Below are positions 8,472 through 17,428 of a DNA stretch of 64,000 nt, piece after piece. The notes beneath the pieces are model-generated. The model saw nothing but the letters and a program-made list of their open reading frames with translations, was not told the DNA's origin and searched no databases. The stretch comes from Opitutia bacterium Tous-C4FEB. GTDB lineage: Bacteria; Verrucomicrobiota; Verrucomicrobiia; Opitutales; Opitutaceae. Location: positions 124,001 to 188,000 of the forward strand of contig NEVA01000001.1 of assembly GCA_002304445.1 (NCBI GenBank), given 5' to 3'. A program made the translations under genes and the position numbers. Each line of letters starts with the position of its first letter. The stretch's first letter is position 1.

Positions 8472-10435
8472 GGCAAAAATCCGAATCGGCGACGTTTCAG
8501 CCGCAACACGATGCGAGCGCCTCCTCCCTCCGGCAGACCCGCTTCGACCTCGGCTCCCAGCAGGCGCGCCCGGCGCTTCAATGAAGCCGGCACTCGACCG
8601 TCCAGTCCGCGACCGTTGTCCGTCACCTCAAGCGTGATGGTGCCGTCGACCGCCGTCAGCCGCGTGCGGGCGGAGGTGGCACCCGAGTGACGGATGATAT
8701 TGATGAGGCTTTCCTGATAAAACAGCAGCAGGTCGATTCGCTTGCGGGGATTAAGCCGCCGCAGCTCAGCCTCGCCCTCGAATTCGATGTGATGGTCCAA
8801 ATCCGCCAAGATCCGAGTGGAGGCGCGACGCACGTCATTCACGAGATCGTCGTGAAGGTCCTCAGCTTCGAGCAGGTTGGTGCAATGGCGCGCGGCCCGG
8901 CCGGTGCGCTCGCTGAGCGACCGCATCCGCTGGAGGAGACCGCCCAGCCGCTCGGGAGACGTTCGGGCCGACAGTGCAAGGTCGCTGAGCAGGCCGATGG
9001 CGTGCAGGTCGGCCCCGAGTTCATCATGCAGGTCGGCCGCGATCCGTTTGCGGGTCTCCTCAATCGCGCGTTGTTGGCGACCGCGGTTGACGACGACGAT
9101 GACCACGACACCGCCGGCGAGCACGGCCACCAGCCCGGCCAAGCGCGCCATATTTATTTTCTGACGGGCATAGCGCCGGTTGAGTTCCGCGCTGACCAGC
9201 GGACGCTCGCGCTCCAACTCGTGCCGCTCCGCCAGTTGGTTCAACCATGTACGGACCGGCAAAATCGTGCCGTAAAAATTACGGCCATCCGTCAGACTCG
9301 AGAGGAGGCGGGCGGAATCCTCGGTCTTGAAGTTGGCGACGACCGGTTGATGCAGCGCGACATTGCGGCCGTTAGAAAACAGTTCGATCTCGGCAAAACC
9401 CAGCCGCGGGGCGACCGACGGAAAGTTCGGGTCACGGTTCATCTCAACAGCCACCAGACGCACGTAGCGGCCATCGGCGGCGGGAAACGTCTGCATCAGA
9501 ATCGGCCCCACGTCGTAAAGGGTGTCGCGGCGCAATTCGACCAAGACCCGGGCATCCGAGAAATCGGGCGCGCTCGCCGCCTCGACGCGGAGCACGTGCG
9601 GAATGCCCACATCGCCGGCGAAAGCCTGCGGCACCGTGTCGCTTTGGTCCACGGCATGAAGATGAAGCCGGGAGAGCGGAAAACTCGCGCCCAAATCGAC
9701 GGTCAGGGCCGGCTGATCGCCCAGCTCCGACGAGCTGAGATAGGCCACGCTTTTGTTGCCCGTGGCGGCCACCATCAAATAGGGCAGGAACCCATCCACG
9801 ACCGCCCCATCCGGCCAGCCGGGCGCACTGCTGCGCTCGCGGTTGCCGGGGTAGCGCACGGATTTGTGCAGGGCCACGTTTTCCTCGCCGCTGAAGGCCA
9901 AGATCTCGGAAAACTGGAGGACAAACTTCGCGTCGAATTCCCGCCTGGAAAGGATCGTGGCCTCGATGCGCAGCCAAGAGGCATTTATGCCGTGACAGGG
10001 TATGACCAACGGGGCGATGCGAGGCAGCAGGCCGTCGCGGCCGGTAAATTCGCCGATGATTTTCCCCGTGCGGTCCGCGCCGGTCCCGGCCCGCAAACGA
10101 AAGGACCGGGGGAAGCCGTCCGCTTGGAAGCCGTTAACCCCATCCCGTCGGATCGCGGGCACCAACACGACTTGATCGAGGGTCACCGCGTCGCCCAGTT
10201 CGATTTCGATCCACTCGTCCTGCTCGGCGGTGTCGTAGCCGCTGCTGCGGGAGCCAATGGCCCCGACCCCGCCGCTGAGGTTGTAATTCGCCAACTGCGC
10301 CAACTGCGCGTCGATTTCGTGGACGCGGTGCTCCAACGCGGCCAAAGAGAGATTCTCCAGCGGGGCGGTGGCGGACACCGCGGAAAGCGTCACCGCCAAC
10401 CAACCCATAAACCATCTGGTGACCATTCCGGACAT
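8468..10435 (-). CDS. Sensor histidine kinase (HisKA_3) with discoidin-like sensor region
   Basis: A 655-aa NarX/DesK-type membrane histidine kinase, partner of the adjacent response regulator. After a signal-like N-terminus, the extracytoplasmic region (about 30-400) looks like two tandem F5/8-type-C/discoidin-like modules: each has a WIEIELG or LTVDLG start, a VxLxxA core and a closing EI(L/E)xFSxxxNVALHxxV segment. One transmembrane helix follows (about 432-450, rich in Val/Leu). The dimerisation box has His470 in AADLHDELGADLHAIG; the ATPase has an N-box (QESLINIIRHSGA) and G-box (VTDNGRGLDG). Discoidin folds often bind glycans, so a carbohydrate signal is plausible. It diverges from the large TonB receptor gene across 234 bp. 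Confidence 0.9.
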   Translation of the reverse strand: MSGMVTRWFMGWLAVTLSAVSATAPLENLSLAALEHRVHEIDAQLAQLANYNLSGGVGAIGSRSSGYDTAEQDEWIEIELGDAVTLDQVVLVPAIRRDGVNGFQADGFPRSFRLRAGTGADRTGKIIGEFTGRDGLLPRIAPLVIPCHGINASWLRIEATILSRREFDAKFVLQFSEILAFSGEENVALHKSVRYPGNRERSSAPGWPDGAVVDGFLPYLMVAATGNKSVAYLSSSELGDQPALTVDLGASFPLSRLHLHAVDQSDTVPQAFAGDVGIPHVLRVEAASAPDFSDARVLVELRRDTLYDVGPILMQTFPAADGRYVRLVAVEMNRDPNFPSVAPRLGFAEIELFSNGRNVALHQPVVANFKTEDSARLLSSLTDGRNFYGTILPVRTWLNQLAERHELERERPLVSAELNRRYARQKINMARLAGLVAVLAGGVVVIVVVNRGRQQRAIEETRKRIAADLHDELGADLHAIGLLSDLALSARTSPERLGGLLQRMRSLSERTGRAARHCTNLLEAEDLHDDLVNDVRRASTRILADLDHHIEFEGEAELRRLNPRKRIDLLLFYQESLINIIRHSGATSARTRLTAVDGTITLEVTDNGRGLDGRVPASLKRRARLLGAEVEAGLPEGGGARIVLRLKRRRFGFLP

Positions 10436-10669
10436 CCACCCCTGATACGTACGGCCGTCTCGACAGTCTAGCCGATCCTATGGCCAAGGCGTCCACTCCA
10501 TCGGGCGCACCCCGCAAACACAGGGTAGGCGCGCCGCGGTTCCTCGTGTAACATTCCGTGTGGACGGTTTTTCACACGAAAAACTGTTTTCAAGACAGCC
10601 TCGTCCAGCTCCCTTCTCCGCTTTCGCGCATAACCAAGCTGTGTTCGCTCCAATCCCCAAACCCCACTC
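10436..10669. promoter_or_regulatory. Divergent regulatory spacer with inverted repeat
   Basis: A 234-bp noncoding region separates the histidine kinase (-) from the TonB receptor (+). It holds CGTGTG (10557-10562) and CACACG (10573-10578), an inverted repeat with a 10-bp AT-richer centre, and then CTGT (10584-10587) and ACAG (10595-10598). These are candidate operator half-sites for the neighbouring response regulator. No confident -35/-10 pair was recognised. Confidence 0.35.
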
Positions 10670-13600
10670 ATGAAATTCACTCTACTGCACTTGCGGCTCA
10701 CGCCCCTTATCGCGCTGCTCGGCGCGCCCGCCGCCATCGCCCAAACGACCACCGCCCCCCGTCCCGAGGCAATCGTGCTTACGCCTTTCGAAGTCTCATC
10801 CGCAAGTGACAACGGCTACGCAGCCACCGAGACGCTAGCCGGCACGCGCTTGCGTACGAACCTCCGCGACATCGGTGCTTCACTCAGTATCCTGACGCCC
10901 GAATTCATGCGCGACCTCGGCGTCAATTCCTTCGACCAAGCCTTGCTGTATACCCCGAGCGTCGATGCCAGCGAGGGCGACAACACCGATAACAATCGCG
11001 CCTCTGGCAACCAGATGCGTTTCGGGACCGGTCAGTCCTATTCGATCCGCGGCTTCAACACCAACGCGGGCAATCAGTCCGCTTCGCATGATTTCTTCAC
11101 CGCGCTCGACCCGGCAGACAATTACAATTTAGAGCGCGTCACCCTTTCGCTCGGGCCAAACGCGTTGTTGATCGGCGTGGGCAATCCGCAGGGCACCGCG
11201 GTCACTTCAACCAAACGGGCTATCCTCACACGGAGAAAATTCGATGTGCAGACCCAGTTCGACACCAACGGATCCCGGCGCGCGTCGTTCGACTTCAATC
11301 AGCCACTGATCAAGGATAAGTTAGGCATTCGACTCAACGCGCTGCACGACGAAGCGCGGGATTTCAGGAAATATGAAGGCAAGAACCAGGAGCGGATCAC
11401 TCTCAGTGTCGCGGCCAAGCCTTGGACCAACACCAAACTCACGCTCAACCATGAGAGCTACTCACTGGGCACGAACGCCGCGAGTTTGACCTGGGGCTTC
11501 GACAGTTCGGCCCTGCGTTGGGCGGCCGCCGGAAAGCCAGCCATCACCTTTGTTCCTATTCCGTCATGGACCACCACCGCGACCTACGTCGATGCTGCGG
11601 GTAACCGTATTCCGGTGGCGCGGGGCGTTGCGGACGAAGACGGATTTGTGGATGCCCGCGCCGACTTCGATCCAAACCTCGCTTTGAACCAAAACACCGG
11701 GAACACTCAAACGTGGGTCGTCGGCCTCAATGTGCCCAACCCGATGATGAACCTGCGCTACCAAGCCAACTTGGCCAACGCCACGTTCAGCGGGCAAAAC
11801 AACGCCTTCTACCAATCGAAAGATCCCTGGGCTACCTTTGGCTTGGCCAAGGAAGCCTATCTCTACGGTGGCACTTGGGACGAACCTTCCAACAAGCAGC
11901 ACGGCCGCTGGAGCCAGCTCATGGTCGAGCAAAAGCTGGCTGAGAATCTCTTTCTCGAAATCGGGGGCAACCTCGCACTGCACCATCAGACATTAGATAC
12001 GACCAACTTCATCAACGTCTCGATCGATCCGAACCGTTATCTGCCCGACCGCACCCTTAATCCGGGTTACCTCCAGCCCTTCGCGACCGCCAACGCGCAG
12101 CAGCGCCCGGTGAAGAACCGTTCCGAGGAATACCGCGCCACGCTTTCCTACGAACTCGATTTGACCAAACGCAACCGCTGGTTGGGCCAGCACAACTTCT
12201 CCGGTCTCGGGCAATATACCCGCAATGATGCCGAACAAGAAGTCACCGGCCTAAGCAACCTCGCGAGCGTCAGCCTTCCTGCTACGGCTGCGACCGGTTG
12301 GTCGGGCGATGTCTTGAACGGTGCGAACGCCGTCGGCTTTCGGGCGTATTTTGTGAATGGCAACATGCCCATCCTTCCCGACCTGATTCAGGCCAAGAAC
12401 AATATCCCGCTGCTCAACAGCTACGGCAAGCTCGTGGGCTATAGCGCAAACGAACAGGCGCCGATCAATCTCCGCGCAATGACCAGACTGAATGCGATCA
12501 AGAGCAAATTCCTCGACGATGCGATCTCGCTCGGCTGGCAGGCCCGTTGGTTCGATAACCGCCTCGTCACGGTCGTCGGCTATCGGCAGGACAAAACCAA
12601 AAGTTTCGGCGTGCCGACCGTGCGCAATGTCGTGCATCCCGAGATCCCCGGCTCGGCCACGGATCTGCTGAAGCGGAGCTTCGCCTCAGCTAAAGATATC
12701 TCGTATAACCCCAACCCTTCGATCGTCTCAAGCGGCCTCACGCGCACTTACGGCGGCGTTTATCATGCGTTGTCCTGGCTCTCGCTCACCTACAGCCGTT
12801 CGAGCAATTTCTTGCCGGTAACCAATGCCTCGTTGGTCAACGCCCTGGGCCAGCCCGCCCCCAATTCCTCCGGTCAGACGATCGACTATGGCGTGCGGCT
12901 CTCCCTGCTTCAGGGCAAGTTGGCCATCGGCGTCAGCAAATTTGAGACGTCAGCCGACAACCAAGCCCGCAACGCCAACGCCAGCGTGGGCCCCACCCGC
13001 AGTATCCTTACGCGCCTACGGACCTACAAGCTCGCCGGCGATCCCTACTTCGCCGACCTAGCAGCGGCGGGCGATTATCCCGTCGATACTGGTAACGTCT
13101 CGGACACCTGGAGCTATGTGGCTACGGGCTACGAGATGAATATCGTCTTCAACCCTTCCCGGAACTGGCGCATTTCCCTTTCTGGAAGTGAAAATGAGAA
13201 CGTGCTGGGCGACCATCTGCTCGCCGTGGGCGCCTACCTCTATACCGATTCGAAATATCAGGGTCTGGGCACATGGAAAAAATTCGCGGCGGAGCTCCGC
13301 AAGATCGAGGCCGGCCAGCGCTCCTCGATCTTCTCGCTCAATCCGGCCATCCCGGCCAATGTCACGCTGGCCGCCGCCGACGCGCTTTTCCTCGAACAAC
13401 AGATCGCCGGTCAAGAGGGGTCTTATCTCGATGATCAGGCCCTCAACGGCGTGACGACTTCACGCGCAGGCAAATACGCGTTCAACGGCCTTATCACGCG
13501 GTCCTTTTTTGAGGGACGCCTCAAAGGCTGGAGCACCGGCGTCAACTTCCGCTGGCGCAGTCCCGGCAACATCGGCTACGAGCGGATCAAAAACGCAGCC

Positions 13601-13879
13601 GGCGCTCCCGTCGGCAACCTAGATGTGACCCGCCCGCTAAGCGGGAAAGAGTCCTGGGATGTCGGAGCAATGATCGCCAACACGCGCCGCATTTTTGGCA
13701 ACGTCAACCTGCGGCTGCAGCTCAACATTCAGAATCTGCCTAACTGGCAAACCCCTCAGCTCGTGCGGGTCGGCTACGACACCAATGCCATCTACGGCAC
13801 CACCAACGCGCTGGTCGGGACCAACTGGCAGCTCCGCCGGCCCCGGAACTTCATCCTGACGTCGACCTTCGAATTCTAA
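10670..13879 (+). CDS. TonB-dependent receptor, large Opitutus-type
   Basis: A 1069-aa outer-membrane receptor, first gene of the 49-kb plus-strand run. Signal peptide about 1-25 (ending AAIAQT); a TonB-box-like segment IVLTPFEVSSASDNGYA follows at 35-51. The plug domain includes DIGASLSILTPEFMRDLG (67-84), SIRGFN, and NLERVTLSLGPNALLIGVG. A long barrel follows and the chain ends in NFILTSTFEF, with the terminal aromatic residue typical of BAM-assembled barrels. No SusD-like partner is encoded nearby, as expected outside Bacteroidota. It likely imports desulfated or partly degraded oligosaccharides made by the enzymes downstream (inference). Divergent transcription from the two-component genes suggests local control. 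Confidence 0.95.
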   Translation: MKFTLLHLRLTPLIALLGAPAAIAQTTTAPRPEAIVLTPFEVSSASDNGYAATETLAGTRLRTNLRDIGASLSILTPEFMRDLGVNSFDQALLYTPSVDASEGDNTDNNRASGNQMRFGTGQSYSIRGFNTNAGNQSASHDFFTALDPADNYNLERVTLSLGPNALLIGVGNPQGTAVTSTKRAILTRRKFDVQTQFDTNGSRRASFDFNQPLIKDKLGIRLNALHDEARDFRKYEGKNQERITLSVAAKPWTNTKLTLNHESYSLGTNAASLTWGFDSSALRWAAAGKPAITFVPIPSWTTTATYVDAAGNRIPVARGVADEDGFVDARADFDPNLALNQNTGNTQTWVVGLNVPNPMMNLRYQANLANATFSGQNNAFYQSKDPWATFGLAKEAYLYGGTWDEPSNKQHGRWSQLMVEQKLAENLFLEIGGNLALHHQTLDTTNFINVSIDPNRYLPDRTLNPGYLQPFATANAQQRPVKNRSEEYRATLSYELDLTKRNRWLGQHNFSGLGQYTRNDAEQEVTGLSNLASVSLPATAATGWSGDVLNGANAVGFRAYFVNGNMPILPDLIQAKNNIPLLNSYGKLVGYSANEQAPINLRAMTRLNAIKSKFLDDAISLGWQARWFDNRLVTVVGYRQDKTKSFGVPTVRNVVHPEIPGSATDLLKRSFASAKDISYNPNPSIVSSGLTRTYGGVYHALSWLSLTYSRSSNFLPVTNASLVNALGQPAPNSSGQTIDYGVRLSLLQGKLAIGVSKFETSADNQARNANASVGPTRSILTRLRTYKLAGDPYFADLAAAGDYPVDTGNVSDTWSYVATGYEMNIVFNPSRNWRISLSGSENENVLGDHLLAVGAYLYTDSKYQGLGTWKKFAAELRKIEAGQRSSIFSLNPAIPANVTLAAADALFLEQQIAGQEGSYLDDQALNGVTTSRAGKYAFNGLITRSFFEGRLKGWSTGVNFRWRSPGNIGYERIKNAAGAPVGNLDVTRPLSGKESWDVGAMIANTRRIFGNVNLRLQLNIQNLPNWQTPQLVRVGYDTNAIYGTTNALVGTNWQLRRPRNFILTSTFEF

Positions 13880-13889
13880 TTCCTAAGTA

Positions 13890-13936
13890 GGTCTCGGACT
13901 TGCCCTCCCCCACCCTCGAAGGGCGGGTCCGAGACC
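13890..13936 (+). terminator. Strong stem-loop between TonB receptor and first sulfatase
   Basis: GGTCTCGGAC (13890-13899) pairs perfectly with GTCCGAGACC (13927-13936). An inner pair GCCCT (13902-13906) / AGGGC (13920-13924) extends the stem after a 2-nt mismatch on each side. It begins 11 bp after the receptor stop. No T-run follows, so rho-independent termination is uncertain; partial termination or protection of the receptor mRNA 3' end are alternatives. Confidence 0.5.
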
Positions 13937-13959
13937 CTGCCCTCACTTCAATTCCTCTC

Positions 13960-15579
13960 ATGAAGCTCTTCCCGCGTCTCGCCCACCCCGTTCTCTTTTT
14001 TCTCTCGGCGGTGACGATCGCCGCTGCCACCCCCGCCTCGCGCCCCAACATCATCTTTATCTTCGCCGACGATTGGGGCTGGGGCGATCTCTCCTCGCAC
14101 GGCCATCCGTGGCTGAAGACCCCGCACCTCGACCGGCTCGCCCGCGAGGGCACGGACTTTCATCAGTTCAACGTCCTCAACCCCGTCTGCTCACCGAGCC
14201 GCACGGCCGCGATGACCGGGATGTTTCCGTCTCGCTTCGGCATCTCTCAGCACTTCGCGGCGCCCGCGCAAAATCTGGCCCGCAACATGCCCGACTGGCT
14301 CGACGTCCGCGCGCCCAGCATCGCGCGAATTTTCCAGCAAGCCGGCTACCGCACCGCGCATTTCGGCAAATGGCATCTCACCAATCGCAACACCCACGGC
14401 GCACCGGAACCCACCGCCTACGGCTTCGATGAATTCGCCATCTTCAACGGCGGCGCCGAAACCGCCTCCGCCGATCTGCACGCCACCCCCGACAACGCCG
14501 CGAAGTTTATCGCCGCCAACAAAGACCGCCCGTTCTACCTCAACGTCTGGCTCCACGAGAGCCACCTGCCCCACGTACCCACCAAGGCCTCGCTCGAAAA
14601 ATGGTCGCACCTCGACGAGCAGAAACGCGTCTACGCCGCCGTCATCACCGATGGCGACAATGCCGTCGGTCGCGTGCTCGAAGCCCTCGATTCCGCCGGA
14701 ATTGCCCAAAATACGATCGTGATCTTCTCGAGCGACAACGGTCCCGAGACCACCGCACCCGCCGCGCAGCGCGAGTCCCGCGACAACGACGCGAAGGCCG
14801 CAGGCTACGGCGGCTACTACAGCGTCGGTTCCAGCGGCGGCCTGCGCGGCGAGAAACGCAGTCTCTTTGAAGGCGGCGTGCGCGTGCCCTTCCTCGTGCG
14901 CTGGCCCGGCCGCACGCCCGCCGGCGCGATCAACCACACCACCGCCTTCACTGCCGTCGATCTCCTGCCCACGCTCTGTGCGGCCGCCGGCATTACGCTG
15001 CCATCCGACTACCGCGGCGACGGCGAAAATCTGCTCGCCGCCCTCGCCGGCCAACCCGTCAAGCGCACGCGCCCCATCTTCTGGGACTGGACCGGCAAGG
15101 CCGCCGATCCCCACTGGTGGCCGCGCCTCGCCGTGCGCGATGGCGACTGGAAACTCCTCCTCACCGCCGACGCCCAGCGCGTCGCTTTGCACCGACTCAC
15201 CACCGACCGCGCCGAAGCCGTCGACCTCGCCAAAGATCACCCCGAAATCGTCGCCCGGCTCACGCAACTCGCACTCGCGTGGAAAGCCACCCTCCCCACC
15301 ACCGTCGATCCTTCGTGCATCAGCGTGGCCGACCGCGCCGCCGCCCCCGCGCCTCTCCCCGTCCCCGCTGCACCGCTTGCGCCCGCCAAAAAAACCACGC
15401 CCGACCGCGCCGCCGCCTTCACGCGTATGGACACCAATCGCGACGGCCTCCTCACGCCCGACGAATACGTCGCCGGCCAAAAAGGGGCGGCAAACATCGA
15501 ATCGCGCTTTAAGAATTTCGACCAAAACGGCGACGGGAAACTGAACCGCGAAGAGTTCATCACCCCATCGGGAAGATAA
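13960..15579 (+). CDS. S1 family sulfatase with C-terminal EF-hand pair
   Basis: A secreted sulfate-ester hydrolase of 539 aa resembling N-acetylgalactosamine-6-sulfatase/arylsulfatase types. Signal peptide about 1-23. Metal ligands Asp37-Asp38 in IFADDWGWGD; the nucleophile Cys77 in VCSPSRTA is the formylglycine precursor; GKWHLTN, SSDNGPE and GLRGEKRSLFEGG complete the core. After residue about 450 a Pro/Ala linker leads to two canonical 12-residue EF-hand loops, DTNRDGLLTPDE (491-502) and DQNGDGKLNREE (521-532), so the enzyme probably binds extra calcium or is stabilised by it. ATG at 13960 is chosen over an in-frame ATG at 13900 because it begins the signal peptide directly. Confidence 0.93.
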   Translation: MKLFPRLAHPVLFFLSAVTIAAATPASRPNIIFIFADDWGWGDLSSHGHPWLKTPHLDRLAREGTDFHQFNVLNPVCSPSRTAAMTGMFPSRFGISQHFAAPAQNLARNMPDWLDVRAPSIARIFQQAGYRTAHFGKWHLTNRNTHGAPEPTAYGFDEFAIFNGGAETASADLHATPDNAAKFIAANKDRPFYLNVWLHESHLPHVPTKASLEKWSHLDEQKRVYAAVITDGDNAVGRVLEALDSAGIAQNTIVIFSSDNGPETTAPAAQRESRDNDAKAAGYGGYYSVGSSGGLRGEKRSLFEGGVRVPFLVRWPGRTPAGAINHTTAFTAVDLLPTLCAAAGITLPSDYRGDGENLLAALAGQPVKRTRPIFWDWTGKAADPHWWPRLAVRDGDWKLLLTADAQRVALHRLTTDRAEAVDLAKDHPEIVARLTQLALAWKATLPTTVDPSCISVADRAAAPAPLPVPAAPLAPAKKTTPDRAAAFTRMDTNRDGLLTPDEYVAGQKGAANIESRFKNFDQNGDGKLNREEFITPSGR

Positions 15580-15619
15580 CCGTCCCGCCACCCGTGTTAC
15601 CGTGCCCCGCACCTTTGTC

Positions 15620-17428
15620 ATGATCTCTTCGCGCCCGGTCCGCTCCGCCCTCCTGCTCGCCCTCACCGCGCTCACCGCGACTCCCAGCCACGCCGCCACC
15701 GCTCCCGCCAAAGCCCCCGCTCAATCCGCGGAGTTCTCGATGGACCAGATGTGGGGCGCCACGACGGTCAAGGCGGACCTCTCTTCCACCGATCGCGTCG
15801 CCCTCTTCCGCGACGGCAACTACGGCATGTTTATCCACTGGGGCATCTACTCGCACCTCGGCGGTCAGTGGAAAGGCCAGACCTTTTACGGCATCGGCGA
15901 GTGGATCAAACGGCAGATGAAAATCTCCGAATCCGACTACGTGGCCGAGGCGAAAAACTTCAACCCAAGCGCCTTCGACGCCCGAGAGATCGTCCGCGTG
16001 GCCAAGGCCGCCGGCATGAAATGGATCATCATCACCTCGAAGCACCACGACGGCTTCGCGATGTTCAAGTCCGCCCACCCGTTCAACATCGTCGACGCCT
16101 CCCCGTTTGCCCGCGATCCCATGAAGGAACTCGCCGACGCGACCCGCGAGGCCGGCCTCGGTTTCGGTTTCTATTACTCGCACAACCAAGACTGGACCGC
16201 CCCCGGAGGAAACAACGGCCCCCGGCAAAACGCCGACGGCTCGGCCGCCTCGTTCGACCAATACTTCCGCGAAAAATGTTACCCGCAGGTGAAGGAAATC
16301 TGCACGAACTATGGCCCGTTGAACTACGTGTGGTTCGACACCCCCGACAATATGCCCAAAGAACACGCGGAAAAACTCGCTGCGCTCGTACGCGAGACGC
16401 AGCCCGGCGCGTTGCTCTGCAGTCGCGTCGGTTACGGCCTCGGTGACTACCTCAGCAAGGGCGACATGGAAGTCCCTCCCCGCCGGATGGAGGATCTGTG
16501 GGAGACCTGCGATACCACCAACGATTCGTGGGCCTACGCGTGGTATGACCAAAATTGGAAGGACCGGAAAGAGATCCTCCATCGTCTCGTCTCCACGGTC
16601 GGTCGCGGCGGCACCTACCTGCTCAACGTCGGCCCAGATGGCTCCGGCCGCATTCCTGCGCAGGCGACCAAGTATCTCCTCCAAGCCGGCGAGTGGCTCC
16701 AACGCTACCCGCAGGTCGTCTACTCCGCCGGTCCCTCACCGTGGGACCACGCCCAACCGTGGGGCGATATCACGACGAGCGGCCACACGCTCAACCTCGT
16801 CGTTTTCGATTGGCCGAAAAACGGCCGCCTCATGCTCCCCGGCCTGCAAACCGCCATCGCCGCCGCCGGCCTTGTCTCCGGCGGAAAACTGCTTCCCATC
16901 ACCTGGGAAAAAATCGGCACGTGGACCGAACTTCAGCTCCCGTCTGCTCCGCCCGATCGCCCCGCATCCGTGATCGCGGTCAAGTTGCACGGCGCCCCCA
17001 AGGTAGACCAAACCATCGGCCTGCATCCGAATATTCCGACCCCGCTTTTGCTCGAATTCGCAGAGGTGATCGATGCCACGAAAAAACAAATCCGCTGGAT
17101 GGAGAAATTCGGCGAATGGAAAGCCGCCAACCAGGTCAGCGACTGGAAGCCCGGTGGCCGAGCGATCTGGACCGTCGATGTCGCCGCGGCCGGCGACTAC
17201 CGCCTCGACCTCACCTACAAAGGCGAAGGTAAACTTGTCTGGCGCATCGAAACCGACGAGGGCGTGACGCTCCAAAACCAGCAAAATTCGTCGCCCATTT
17301 ATCACTCGCACCCCTTCGGCTTGCTCACCTTCAAGACCACCGGCCGCCACACCATCGCCGTTTCTCTCATCGACGGCCCGGCCGACAAAGCCAGCCTCCA
17401 AGCAATCCGCCTGAGCCCCGTCGAATGA
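15620..17428 (+). CDS. GH29 alpha-L-fucosidase
   Basis: A 602-aa retaining exo-alpha-L-fucosidase of family GH29 that releases terminal fucose. A signal peptide spans about 1-25 (ending PSHAAT). The TIM barrel shows LFRDGNYGMFIHWGIYSH (about 60-77), the family signature IITSKHHDGFAMF, and YVWFDTPDN with Asp240 as probable nucleophile. The C-terminal about 230 residues form beta-sandwich modules, the last with LDLTYKGEGKLVWRIE. ATG at 15620 is preferred to an in-frame GTG at 15602. The stop overlaps the next start (ATGA). Placed among sulfatases, it suggests the substrate carries (sulfated) fucose. Confidence 0.94.
   Translation: MISSRPVRSALLLALTALTATPSHAATAPAKAPAQSAEFSMDQMWGATTVKADLSSTDRVALFRDGNYGMFIHWGIYSHLGGQWKGQTFYGIGEWIKRQMKISESDYVAEAKNFNPSAFDAREIVRVAKAAGMKWIIITSKHHDGFAMFKSAHPFNIVDASPFARDPMKELADATREAGLGFGFYYSHNQDWTAPGGNNGPRQNADGSAASFDQYFREKCYPQVKEICTNYGPLNYVWFDTPDNMPKEHAEKLAALVRETQPGALLCSRVGYGLGDYLSKGDMEVPPRRMEDLWETCDTTNDSWAYAWYDQNWKDRKEILHRLVSTVGRGGTYLLNVGPDGSGRIPAQATKYLLQAGEWLQRYPQVVYSAGPSPWDHAQPWGDITTSGHTLNLVVFDWPKNGRLMLPGLQTAIAAAGLVSGGKLLPITWEKIGTWTELQLPSAPPDRPASVIAVKLHGAPKVDQTIGLHPNIPTPLLLEFAEVIDATKKQIRWMEKFGEWKAANQVSDWKPGGRAIWTVDVAAAGDYRLDLTYKGEGKLVWRIETDEGVTLQNQQNSSPIYHSHPFGLLTFKTTGRHTIAVSLIDGPADKASLQAIRLSPVE

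Noticed and set aside
8687-10471. Plus-strand open frame of about 594 codons
   Set aside because: Antisense to the histidine kinase. The translation has no signature, while the minus strand encodes clear H-box and ATPase motifs.
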